From Granulosicoccus sp036478595 (GTDB lineage: Bacteria > Pseudomonadota > Gammaproteobacteria > Granulosicoccales > Granulosicoccaceae): a stretch of 64,000 nucleotides of DNA. The notes below the pieces were generated by a model. The model did no database searches, was not told the DNA's origin, and saw only the letters and a list, made by a program, of their open reading frames with translations. The position numbers were made by a program, and so were the translations under genes. Every line of letters starts with the position of its first letter. The stretch's first letter is position 1. The stretch spans positions 24,489 through 88,488 of the forward strand of contig JAZGEF010000045.1 in the NCBI GenBank assembly GCA_036478595.1, written 5' to 3'. Below, in pieces: positions 54,896 through 63,036 of this stretch.

Positions 54896-55498
54896 TTAGC
54901 TTTTTTGCATCGGCAAATGCTTTGGATGTTCGCTTATTCGCGTTAACCACTGGCCTATTGCAGAGTAGTTTGAAAGGTCAAAACCCCCTTCGTGCGCCAC
55001 GTGTGTGTACGCATACAGGCTGATATCAGCGATACTCATGTTGTTACCGGCAAAGAATGGTTGCTGATTGAGATGAGCTTCCATTACTGCTAAAGCGTTG
55101 TTGCCGCCGGTTTGTTTTTCTTGATAATCCGCCTTGCGATCCTCTGGCATACCAAGGTATACGTTAATGAAACGGGCCACCGCAATGTTCGGTTCGTGGC
55201 TGTATTGTTCAAAAAACTGCCAAGACAAAATCACCGCTTGTAGCCAAGTATTTTCTGGCAGCAACCATGACCCGTTGGCAAGATAATGCAGAATAGCGTT
55301 TGATTCACTTAAATGCCTGCCGTCATCAAGCTCCAGGAGTGGGATTTTACCGGCAGGGTTCATCGCTAAAAATTCGCTAGTTTGGGTATCGCCTTCCAGG
55401 ATATTGATTGGTACCCAGGTGTGAGCGATATCCAAGTGGTGAGCCAGCAGTTGGATTTTGTAGCAATTACCCGATTGTGCATCACCATATATTTTCAT
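54896..55498 (-). CDS. Glutathione S-transferase family protein
   Basis: 200 residues. Thioredoxin-like N-terminal domain (MKIYGDAQSGNCYKIQLLA, with NPAGKIPLLELDDG and the glutathione-binding ESNAI) and an all-helical C-terminal domain (FAGNNMSIADISLYAY). ATG 55498 is chosen because GGAGA precedes it. It acts in detoxification or as a disulfide-bond reductase; class undetermined. Confidence 0.93.
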   Translation of the reverse strand: MKIYGDAQSGNCYKIQLLAHHLDIAHTWVPINILEGDTQTSEFLAMNPAGKIPLLELDDGRHLSESNAILHYLANGSWLLPENTWLQAVILSWQFFEQYSHEPNIAVARFINVYLGMPEDRKADYQEKQTGGNNALAVMEAHLNQQPFFAGNNMSIADISLYAYTHVAHEGGFDLSNYSAIGQWLTRISEHPKHLPMQKS

Positions 55499-55589
55499 CC
55501 AAGTCTCCACAGCGCAAAAGTGTTCGCATGCAAGATAGCAGACATTGTTTATTAGGCGCTAGATTAGGGTAATTACAAGAGTTGTACAG

Positions 55590-56321
55590 ATGGACATAGA
55601 AACGATAAGCAGCTTAGCGGCCACTCATGGCCTGAGCTTGCGTGGTGGCTTTGCCGTTAGCAATGACGACAGGGTGCCTACGCCTGAAAGCGGAGCGGTT
55701 GCGCAATCGTTGGTGTTGTTTGGTAATACGGGTTCGGCTATTTGGCCAACGTTCTCAAGCTGCCCTGAAATAAAAGACGGCTTAGACAATCCATTGGATA
55801 GATGGAGCAAGCGTATCGGTGATGATCTCGCCGCGCAGTTGGGTGGTGTGGCTTATTACCCATTTGCTGGCCCACCGCATCAACCGTTTATTTCATGGGC
55901 ACAAAAAGCAGAAGCTTTGCGCCCTTCAAAATTAGGCATGCTGCTACACCCTGAATTTGGTTTATGGCATGCCTATCGTTTTGCGCTAGCGCTACCGTAT
56001 GATTTGTTCGACAAACAAACTAACAACTTGCAACAGCGGCATGCTTGTGATACTTGCAAGGATCAACCTTGTTATAGCGCATGCCCGGTCGAAGCATTTG
56101 TTAATGGCCACTATGATGTTAATCGCTGTGTGCGATACCTTGATGCCAATCCGCAAGGTACCTGTAATCATAGCGGGTGCATGGCGCGCATGAGCTGCGT
56201 AGAGGCTGAACAACATCGCTATTTACAACCGCATGCTGAATTTCATATCAATCAGTTTTTAAAAGCGCGATTAAAAGTACTTAGTGACATACCCGATAGT
56301 GGGCCGAGCAATGTTTCTTGA
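55590..56321 (+). CDS. QueG-like [4Fe-4S] ferredoxin-type protein
   Basis: 243 residues. The C-terminal part has two cysteine groups of a dicluster ferredoxin (CDTCKDQPCYSACP and GTCNHSGCMARMSC, with CVRYLD between). The N-terminal 125 residues (GNTGSAIWPTF, FLGFN-like features absent) resemble the part of epoxyqueuosine reductase QueG before its clusters, but cobalamin-binding residues cannot be identified. Function is thus unclear. It overlaps the frame of the next gene only upstream of that gene's true start. Confidence 0.75.
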   Translation: MDIETISSLAATHGLSLRGGFAVSNDDRVPTPESGAVAQSLVLFGNTGSAIWPTFSSCPEIKDGLDNPLDRWSKRIGDDLAAQLGGVAYYPFAGPPHQPFISWAQKAEALRPSKLGMLLHPEFGLWHAYRFALALPYDLFDKQTNNLQQRHACDTCKDQPCYSACPVEAFVNGHYDVNRCVRYLDANPQGTCNHSGCMARMSCVEAEQHRYLQPHAEFHINQFLKARLKVLSDIPDSGPSNVS

Positions 56322-56361
56322 AAGCATCCCTAGGCACGCAAAAATAAGAAGCAAAACCATC

Positions 56362-58395
56362 ATGACTGAACGCTATCGATTGGGTATTGACACAGGTGGC
56401 ACATACACCGACGCTGTTATTGTTGATACAGCCGGCAAAGTATTAGCAAGCAATAAGCAGCTCACCACACATGGTGATTTGGCTGATGGTATTGGTGAGG
56501 CGGTTAATAGTTTGCCCGAGGCAATGCTTGCGCAAGTGCAGATGGTTGCATTGTCTACAACGCTTTCAACAAACTCGGTTGTAGAAGGCAGAGGTGGGTC
56601 TGTATGTGTGCTGTTGCCAGGCTATGACAAAACACAAGTGCAAAAAAGTGGCTTGTTTGAGATTCTCGATAGCGATTGCGTAAATCTGATTAGTGGTGGC
56701 CATAGTGCTACGGGGGAGCAAACTGCGGAGCTCGATATCGAAAAAGCCACACAAATCATTAACAAACATGCCGATAAAATCAGTGCTTTTGCTGTGTCAT
56801 CGATATTTGCTACACGCAATACTGCGCACGAATTTAAATTAACAGAGTTGATTCAACAGCTCACCGATAAACCGGTGGCGTGTGGGCACCAGTTAGCACA
56901 TGCCCTTGGCGCGCCGCGCCGTGCTTTAACCACGGCCTTGAATGCACGCATGATTCAACCCATACGGGCGCTTATTGCAGCGGTCGATCACACATTGCAG
57001 CAGGTGGGTATAAGTGCACCAATGATGATAGTCAATGGAGATGGTTCATTGGTTAATGTACAGATGGCATTAGCGCATCCTATTGCGACCATTTTGTCTG
57101 GCCCTGCGGCCAGTGTGTCGGGTGCTTGCGCGTTAAGTGGCATTGACGATGCCGTGGTAGTTGATATTGGCGGCACCACTACGGATATTGCCATTGCACG
57201 AAACGGTAGGGCCCAACGCAGCCATGATGGTGCCCGTATCGGTGATTGGAAGCCGCTTGTTGATGCTATTAGAGTGTGTGCCGTTGGCTTAGGCGGTGAC
57301 AGCGAAATACGCTTTAACGGTAAACTGGCAATTGAGCAACGACGGGTTGTGCCAATGAGCTTATTGGCACAACTTTATCCCTCCACAATTTCAAAACTGG
57401 AAAGACAGTGGAAAGGCTTATCCACTGCTCGGCAAAACAAATTTGCAATAGCCCTGCGCCCTGATGCCGATACCACTGAACTTAAAAAACAAGAGCTAAT
57501 TGTTTGGAATGCATTACTGGATGGGCCACTTGAGATTGAAGCGTTGGCCGAATCTAATGCTACGTGGGGTAGAGTCATCGCTAAGCTTGAGCGCAAAGGC
57601 TTGGCCATATACAGCGGCTTCACACCTACTGATGCGGCCCACGTGTTGGGTTTGAGCAAACATTGGAATAAAGATGCTGCCGTGCTGGGTGCAAGGTTAT
57701 GGGCTAGGCAAATGCGTTATTTGTATGGCTGTGGCACTTGGGAGATTGGTGATGAATTCGCACCAAGCCAACAGGTGTTTGACATGGTGGTGAGTAAAAT
57801 ATGCGAACAAATTATCGATGCCTGCCTGCATCAACAATTCAATCTCAATGATAAGCAAATGGGGTTGCTACGCGATGTACTGACAAAAATGATTCTTGCT
57901 GATAACGCAGCTGATGGCAGTAAGGCTGTAAATGGCGCAGCGGTATTAAATGTACAATTTGATAAGCAGATATCAATAGTGGGTGTGGGCGGTTCTGCGC
58001 CTGATTACCTGCCTGAAGTGGCGAAACTGCTCGGTATGTCATTGCACATACCAGAGCATGCCAGCACAGCCAATGCGATTGGTTCTGTATTTGGTGATGT
58101 GATGCAATTGGTGAGAGTGGTGGTGATCCAGCCAACCAATGGGGTATTTATGGTGTTCCATCAGGATACCCCGTTAGTGTTTGACGCGCTTGAGCCTGCA
58201 ATGGCAAAAGCCAATGAAATTGCTACAGCTGCTGCATTGGCAGCGGCAACACTGGCTGGCGGAGTAGACATCAATGTATCGGTCGATGTGAGCTCCGATC
58301 ATGTGAAGCATGATATTGATGGCGAGCTATTTGTTAATGCCACGGTAACCGCTACCGCGGTGGGGGTGCCTGCTTGTTTGAAGCCTGGTCCCTAA
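56362..58395 (+). CDS. Hydantoinase/oxoprolinase-family ATPase protein (HyuA-like)
   Basis: 677 residues from ATG 56362. N-terminal HyuA domain with GIDTGGTYTDAVIVD and LSTTLSTNSVVEGRGG, then the actin-like ATP site VVDIGGTTTDIAIARNG. About 350 residues follow beyond the minimal core, some of them helical and cofactor-free. The companion HyuB subunit is missing, so this is a stand-alone HyuA-type protein. It may hydrolyse a hydantoin or oxoproline-like ring or act as a different kind of acyl transferase. It follows the QueG-like gene with a 40-base gap. Confidence 0.85.
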   Translation: MTERYRLGIDTGGTYTDAVIVDTAGKVLASNKQLTTHGDLADGIGEAVNSLPEAMLAQVQMVALSTTLSTNSVVEGRGGSVCVLLPGYDKTQVQKSGLFEILDSDCVNLISGGHSATGEQTAELDIEKATQIINKHADKISAFAVSSIFATRNTAHEFKLTELIQQLTDKPVACGHQLAHALGAPRRALTTALNARMIQPIRALIAAVDHTLQQVGISAPMMIVNGDGSLVNVQMALAHPIATILSGPAASVSGACALSGIDDAVVVDIGGTTTDIAIARNGRAQRSHDGARIGDWKPLVDAIRVCAVGLGGDSEIRFNGKLAIEQRRVVPMSLLAQLYPSTISKLERQWKGLSTARQNKFAIALRPDADTTELKKQELIVWNALLDGPLEIEALAESNATWGRVIAKLERKGLAIYSGFTPTDAAHVLGLSKHWNKDAAVLGARLWARQMRYLYGCGTWEIGDEFAPSQQVFDMVVSKICEQIIDACLHQQFNLNDKQMGLLRDVLTKMILADNAADGSKAVNGAAVLNVQFDKQISIVGVGGSAPDYLPEVAKLLGMSLHIPEHASTANAIGSVFGDVMQLVRVVVIQPTNGVFMVFHQDTPLVFDALEPAMAKANEIATAAALAAATLAGGVDINVSVDVSSDHVKHDIDGELFVNATVTATAVGVPACLKPGP

Positions 58396-58577
58396 AATCG
58401 AACTCAGACAATACATTGGGATAGATTGATTGAGCTGGGCATGCTTAATGTTGCGGTAAAAATTCTATGTATTTCCCCCGATAGAAATTTGTTTGGCACT
58501 ATCCAAAAAAGCGGCTGATAATGGCCACGTTGTTGGAAACTTCTTTGTCGGTTCATGTGTATGAAGTGTGTAGAGCG
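58396..58577. other. 182 bases between the HyuA-like gene and the integrase gene
   Basis: Holds no gene I can support. It is the 3' boundary of the integron. Confidence 0.5.
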
Positions 58578-59563
58578 CTAAGTTTGTTTAAGTATGTGTC
58601 TTAATGGGCTAATCACAGCGCTGCCGCCTCGTTGTAAAACATGGGTGTAAATTTGTGTTGTTCTTACATCACTGTGGCCAAGCTGCTCTTGTACCGTGCG
58701 AATATCAGCGCCGTGTTCGAGTAAGTGAGTAGCAAACGAATGACGAAAGGTATGGCAGCTAGCTTTTTTAGTAATGCCTGCTTCGCTTATTGCTTTTTTT
58801 CCGCCCGTTGTACCGATTGCTCATGCACATGATACCGGCTGACCATTCCAGAACGTGGCTCTTGGCTTCTGCTGCCACTTGGGAATACAAGCTGCCATCC
58901 AAATTCAACATTTGCTGCTCCATACTTTCGGGCTAGGGCATAAGGCAATACAGTGCGGCCATAGCCTTCAGCTAAATCTTTTTCATGGATGCACCGCGCT
59001 AGGCCAATTTGTTGTTTTAAAGGCTCCATGGTGTCGTCGGGTAGGGTAACTACTCTGTCCTTACCACCTTTGCCATCTCTAACCGTTATCGTGCGGTAAT
59101 GAAAATCAATATCTTTAATACGCAAGCGTAAGGACTCCATTAACCGCAAACCAGAGCCGTACATAAGTGCAGCCAACAACCAATACGGGTAATTAAGGGC
59201 AGACAATACATTGCTGACTTCAATTGGTGAAAATGCTACCGGCACACGTTGCTTTGTTTTTGCACGAGTAAACCCAGCGAGTTTTCCCAACGGTGCCATT
59301 TGTACATGCTTATAAAGAAACACAATAGCATTAAGCGCTTGGTTTTGCGTGCTGGGCGCTACATGCCTATCGAAAGCCAAAAGGCTTAGAAAAGCCTCGA
59401 CATTAATCTGCCCAAGATCTTGCGGGTGAATGCAATCGTGAAAATGAATAAACTGCTTTATCCACATGACATAAGCTTGTTCAGTGCGATAACTCAGATG
59501 ACTTTTTAGAATTGCGCCTCTCACCTGATCAAGTAAACGAGGGTTGTCAGCCATTCTCATCAT
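58578..59563 (-). pseudogene. intI: Integron integrase IntI, frameshifted
   Basis: Tyrosine recombinase with the integron-specific additional region (CIHEKDLAEGYGRTVLPYALA ... GWQLVFPS) between the catalytic blocks, the feature that separates IntI from other recombinases. The first arginine block (ALMYGSGLRLMESL) is present. The reading frame ends early at 58787-58789 because a run of seven A (minus strand; T at 58794-58800) is one short. With one base restored the frame continues to TAG at 58578 and gives the remaining catalytic motifs (CHTFRHSFATHLLE, LGHSDVRTTQIYTHV, including the nucleophilic tyrosine), about 328 residues in all, near IntI1 (337). The defect can be a real mutation or a sequencing error in a homopolymer. 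Confidence 0.93.
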
Positions 59564-59587
59564 CCTTTGAGATTTGAAATCAATTTA

Positions 59588-59603
59588 CTATATATAATTA
59601 CAG
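59588..59603 (-). promoter_or_regulatory. LexA-type SOS box upstream of intI
   Basis: Minus-strand CTGTAATTATATATAG, one mismatch from CTGT-N8-ACAG, with an AT-rich centre as in strong E. coli boxes. It lies 25 bases upstream of the integrase start, the position where LexA represses intI in many integrons. Confidence 0.75.
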
Positions 59604-59689
59604 TTAGCAGTGCCCAATCGCGCATTCTTATGCAGAATGATATGCGGGTGTTTCAAATCCATTGAATTTGAGTGAGTTTAAGTTGGAAA

Positions 59690-59754
59690 AATGAGGGATA
59701 CGATCACATTGGCGTGTTATAACATTTCACTTTGATGCCTAATTATTGTTAGAT
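59690..59754 (+). promoter_or_regulatory. attI: Candidate attI site, core at 59748
   Basis: Between intI and the first cassette there is a core GTTAGAT at 59748-59754, fitting GTTRRRY. A palindrome TGTTATAACA (59715-59724) and an AT-rich arm precede it. Position, orientation and core agree with attI; the exact limits are not defined by sequence. The 341-base gap from 59564 to 59904 holds only this, the SOS box and the promoter below. Confidence 0.55.
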
Positions 59755-59838
59755 TTATACGATTGCCATTTAGCAGGTGTACGTTTTTATTCGTTCAGCA
59801 TATTTGAAGAAAGTATTGCATTTTGATTGATGGAATTG

Positions 59839-59868
59839 TTGAGAGTTTAACGAAGCCGCAACTATAAA
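59839..59868 (+). promoter_or_regulatory. Sigma-70-type promoter of the toxin-antitoxin cassette
   Basis: TTGAGA (59839-59844), 18-base spacer, TATAAA (59863-59868). A start near 59875 would give a 30-base leader before ATG 59905. Toxin-antitoxin cassettes usually carry their own promoter, unlike most cassettes. Confidence 0.5.
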
Positions 59869-59904
59869 TAGACTAAATATAATCTATGTGATATTCTTTA
59901 GTTC

Positions 59905-60186
59905 ATGTGGAAAGTGCAGCAACACAGGGATGTAAAAAAGAGTCTGCGAAAACTCCCAGAACCCATTCGGCGAGCTTTCACTGTTTGGATTGGTATCGCA
60001 GAAACTGAGGGCCCGGTCGGTCTGCGTGCAGCGCGAGGGTTTAACGATGAAGCCTTGAAGGGGGTTTGGAAGGGCTGTCGATCCTCAAGATTGAACAAAC
60101 AATATAGAGTTATATATCGGGTGGAAAATGAAGTTGTGACCATATTGGTAATGGATGTAACCGCGCACGACTATCGGAGGAAATGA
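59905..60186 (+). CDS. RelE/HigB-type toxin (integron cassette 1)
   Basis: 93 residues. RelE/ParE superfamily fold (WKVQQHRDVKKSLRKLPEPIRRAF ... RSSRLNKQYRVIYRVEN), expected to cut mRNA on the ribosome. It is first in the operon, before its antitoxin, an order typical of HigBA, and its stop overlaps the downstream ATG. Lies in a cassette bounded by attI and the first attC. Confidence 0.9.
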   Translation: MWKVQQHRDVKKSLRKLPEPIRRAFTVWIGIAETEGPVGLRAARGFNDEALKGVWKGCRSSRLNKQYRVIYRVENEVVTILVMDVTAHDYRRK

Positions 60187-60188
60187 TT

Positions 60189-60464
60189 ATGAAAGCACCG
60201 GTACCCTACAATGCCAAAGACTTTGTGTCTGCTGACACGGGCCTGGTATTGAGTCCAGGAGAAACGATCAAGACACTCAGGGAGATTAGTGGACTGACCC
60301 AGGAGGAGCTTTCTGATGAAACTGGAATTCCGCAGACAACGATATCCGCAATAGAAAGTGGTCGAACGAAGCTTGGTGCGGAGAGATCAAAAATATTTGC
60401 TGAAGCGTTCGATGTGCACCCTGCAGTAATATTATTTTCGGATTGGCGGCGATCCGCAGCTTAA
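60189..60464 (+). CDS. HigA-like antitoxin (HTH XRE family, integron cassette 1)
   Basis: 91 residues. XRE helix-turn-helix (GETIKTLREISGLTQEELSDETGIPQ ... AIESGRTKLGAERSKIFAEAF). It would bind and neutralise the toxin and repress the pair. ATG 60189 is chosen because GGAGG lies 8 bases upstream; ATG 60183 is in the same frame, too close to it. Confidence 0.88.
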   Translation: MKAPVPYNAKDFVSADTGLVLSPGETIKTLREISGLTQEELSDETGIPQTTISAIESGRTKLGAERSKIFAEAFDVHPAVILFSDWRRSAA

Positions 60465-60494
60465 GGAAGTCTCGTCCATAGATCAGAAGTACAA

Positions 60495-60593
60495 ATCTAA
60501 CGAGACGCATGGAGTCGACAGATTGACCCTGCCACCTTTGCGCTGCCGCTCCAAGGCGTCAGCCTCAACTGCAACTCATGCGCGATGTTAGAC
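60495..60593 (+). repeat. attC recombination site 1
   Basis: Left R'' ATCTAAC (60495-60501), fitting RYYYAAC, and right R' GTTAGAC (60587-60593), fitting GTTRRRY; rest of the site is imperfectly self-complementary. Total 99 bases, in the usual range. It closes cassette 1 (toxin-antitoxin). Confidence 0.85.
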
Positions 60594-60668
60594 GTACTTT
60601 CATGCCTTATGCCAAGGCATTAGTTTATGGAAGGTAGCAGCACAAAAGAGGTTGGAGTAGTATTGCAA

Positions 60669-61078
60669 ATGAATAAAATATTTCTAATACTATTATTTCT
60701 ACTTTCAGGCTGTGCTGGGCTGTCGAAACAAGAGTGGGCAGTTGTCGGTACGTGGAGCTGGCAACATAGAGTTGGCGAATTTGAAGATTCAGGTCACGTG
60801 ACTCTTAACTCTAATCGTACGCATTCCTACGAGATTAAGCACAGAAGTACAACTGAGTTGCTTGGCGAGGTCTACGAGCCCGGTGAAAGTTACTGGAGGC
60901 TTTTAAGTAGTGGGGCTGTATCGCCGATAGCTGGATTGGGCCAACGATTTTTACCAAAATAAAAGTGAAGAGCGAGCGCTGCCTTTGGGAGGTTCGAGAA
61001 TCAACCTCTGGAGAAATTAGATTGCTTCTTTTATTTGGGGGAGCAACCAATAGCGAGATTTATGCAAAGCGTAAGTGA
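60669..61078 (+). pseudogene. Cassette 2: lipoprotein of unknown family, frameshifted
   Basis: ATG 60669 begins a lipoprotein signal (IFLILLFLLSGC, lipobox LSGC). The frame ends at TAA 60960-60962, but the reading frame that is continuous from about 60910 to TGA 61078 has coherent coding (WIGPTIFTKIKVKSERCLWEV and GEIRLLLLFGGATNSEIY). Restoring one G in the GGGG run near 60910 joins the two into about 136 residues. So the gene is broken by a one-base loss or a sequencing error. A non-lipid alternative is not likely. Confidence 0.7.
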
Positions 61079-61160
61079 TAAATATATTTCATAGGGCGCA
61101 TGTGTTTATGTCATGGCTTACGGTAATTGATGCATGTTAATTTAAGGTCAATCCGCGCAT

Positions 61161-61262
61161 GCCTAACGAGTCGATGCACTCGACGCTGGACCCTGTCACG
61201 GAACGTGGGCTTTGCCCACAATCCACGCCAGCCTCCAATGCAAGTTATCGTTGATGTTGAGG
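61161..61262 (+). repeat. attC recombination site 2
   Basis: Left GCCTAAC (61161-61167), right GTTGAGG (61256-61262; last base off the consensus). Total 102 bases; contains the central hairpin GTGGGC TTT GCCCAC. Its ends resemble attC 3 closely (TAACGAGTCGATGCA / TATCGTTGATGTT). From 60963 to 61330 there is nothing else except the frameshifted lipoprotein's tail. Confidence 0.75.
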
Positions 61263-61330
61263 CTGTAGAAAAACCTATTTGCATCTCTATTTGAAGGTAA
61301 AGTGGTTTAACCAGAGAGTGGATGCCGGTT

Positions 61331-61786
61331 ATGGCCAACTTCATACCGTACGACTATCGCCAAGACACGATGGTTGTGATTAATTTTGAAGATCAAATCC
61401 TGCCTGGTACCTTTGAGCACGCAATCCATTATCTGATTGAGAACAAGTTGGACTTGTCTGCGTTTCATGCGTGTTATCGCAACGAACATGAAGGTAGGCG
61501 CGCTTATGATCCAGCGATCCTACTCAAGATAGTGCTGTTTGCTTATTCTAAAGGCATTACATCGAGCCGACAGATACAGTGGTGTTGCCAGAGCAACATC
61601 ATATTTAAGGCTCTGTCGTGAGATACCAATCCAGATTTTACGACGCTGGCCAGTTTTATCAGTGGCCACAGCAAGGCGATAGCCTCAGTGTTCGACAAAA
61701 TTGAATCATTCTTGCAAACCGCGGCACCACGGATCGGCAAAGGCGTCATAGTAAAAGATCATCAACCTATATTGAACCCAGAGTAA
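61331..61786 (+). pseudogene. N-terminal remnant of an IS1182-type transposase with internal stop
   Basis: The frame MANFIPYDYRQDTMVVINFE ... YDPAILLKIVLFAYSKGITSSRQI is the DUF772-like N-terminal domain of IS1182-family transposases. An in-frame TGA (61619-61621) replaces a residue in KALS-DTNPDFTTLASF, and the frame ends at 61786 before the DDE catalytic domain. No inverted terminal repeats are seen, so the element cannot move by itself. It lies between attC 2 and attC 3, so it was either captured as part of a cassette or inserted into one. Confidence 0.8.
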
Positions 61787-61936
61787 CTATCGAATTGCGG
61801 CAGCTCTATGGGTTCGCTCGTCCTGTGGTGACGATTGGTTATTTCTCGATACTAAATACTGGAATTGGCCAACATTTTTATGTTATTAAAGTAAGTGCTG
61901 GACTATTATTATAAATGTCGAAGCGTGATAAAACCT

Positions 61937-62035
61937 AACTAACGGGTCGATGCAGGTGATCAAGTACGCGCAAGGTGCTGCCCGAGTGCCTCGGCACACG
62001 TTCAGCGCTACTGCAGTTTATCGTTGATGTTAGGC
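61937..62035 (+). repeat. attC recombination site 3
   Basis: Left R'' near AACTAAC (61937-61943; ACCTAAC at 61933 is another reading), right R' GTTAGGC (62029-62035), matching GTTRRRY. 99 bases. It shares the arms TCGATGCA and TTTATCGTTGATGTT with attC 2. From 61787 to 62159 no gene is seen. Confidence 0.8.
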
Positions 62036-62159
62036 GCTAGGCAGCAGGGTCTCTCCTTTTGTATGTTCATGTAATGTAGATGACACCTTCTGATTGTATT
62101 TGGCCTATGCATGATACGATGCTGCGAAGCTCCGAATCAGCATAACTGGAAATAGCATT

Positions 62160-62792
62160 GTGAGTACAGAAACGTGGATTTTATATGCGTTTGCAATTTT
62201 GATACTGACGGCGTCTCCGGGACCGAGCGTTCTGCTTTGTGTTTCAAAATCTGTCAGTTTCGGATTCTCCAGTGCTCGTTGGGCTGCACTCGGAGGTGTA
62301 ACAGCGATAACCATTATTTTGTCATTGTCGTTCACCGGTTTGGGAGTGGTTATCGCATCCTCTGATCTTGCCTTCACCATAATCAAATGGCTTGGTGCAG
62401 CGTATTTGATATATCTGGGTGTAACAGCGCTACGGTCAACAGAAACTACTTATGATATTTCTTCAGAGCATGATGGGGCTGAGGGAAAATTCGGGCACTA
62501 CTGTAGCGGATTTTTAGTAGGTTCTAGCAATCCTAAAGCAATCGTGTTCTTCACTGCACTTTTTCCACAGTTTATAGATCCAGCAGTCAGCCTTATGCTG
62601 CAGTATCTAATATTCGCTTCAACGTTCATTGTGCTCGAACTAGGTTGGCTGCTCTTATACTCCTATCTTGCGCATCGATCATCAGGGTGGCTTTTGATGA
62701 AGGGGAGGGCTCGTTTTTTCAACAGAATAACCGGTGCTACATTTATTGGTGCAGGAGTTCTCCTTTCTACAAGCAAACGAGCAGGGATTTAG
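62160..62792 (+). CDS. LysE/RhtB-family exporter (cassette 4)
   Basis: 210 residues, about six membrane helices. The N-terminus is typical (WILYAFAILILTASPGPSVLLCVSKSVSFGF), followed by LGAAYLIYLG and GSSNPKAIVFFTALFPQF. It exports amino acids or homoserine lactone-like compounds. Start GTG 62160. A transporter is a common type of cassette gene. Confidence 0.92.
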   Translation: MSTETWILYAFAILILTASPGPSVLLCVSKSVSFGFSSARWAALGGVTAITIILSLSFTGLGVVIASSDLAFTIIKWLGAAYLIYLGVTALRSTETTYDISSEHDGAEGKFGHYCSGFLVGSSNPKAIVFFTALFPQFIDPAVSLMLQYLIFASTFIVLELGWLLLYSYLAHRSSGWLLMKGRARFFNRITGATFIGAGVLLSTSKRAGI

Positions 62793-62898
62793 TTACCAGC
62801 GCTCGCAAAAGCGAACACAAAATTCCCTTGCAGAAAGTTGTCAAGCTTGAAATTGCGAAATAAATTCGCAGTGCAGCAAAAGGGTATTCGCGACGCAT

Positions 62899-63024
62899 GT
62901 CTAACAGAGCCATGCAGCAATCACTTGACCCTTGGTTCCCGACGCTGTTGCTCTGGTCAGTCAACCTTCAGTGAAAGTTATAGAAGTTGGCAATGCATTG
63001 CGCTGAAATTATTGTTTGTTTAAG
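62899..63024 (+). repeat. Possible degraded attC between cassettes 4 and 5
   Basis: The left core GTCTAAC (62899-62905) fits RYYYAAC. Inner complementary arms follow (AGAGC / GCTCT). The right core should be GTTAGAC but only a weak GTTTAAG (63018-63024) is found, just before the next start codon. Taken as a decayed site. Confidence 0.4.
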
Positions 63025-63036
63025 GTAATTTGCCAT

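Noticed and set aside
59881..60186. Alternative -10 TATAAT at 59878-59883 for the toxin-antitoxin pair
   Set aside because: No -35 at proper distance; the TTGAGA/TATAAA pair upstream is better.
61850..61905. Segment downstream of the transposase remnant that looks like part of the cassette 2 lipoprotein (near 60930-60975)
   Set aside because: Similarity is limited to about half of 44 bases and could be chance.
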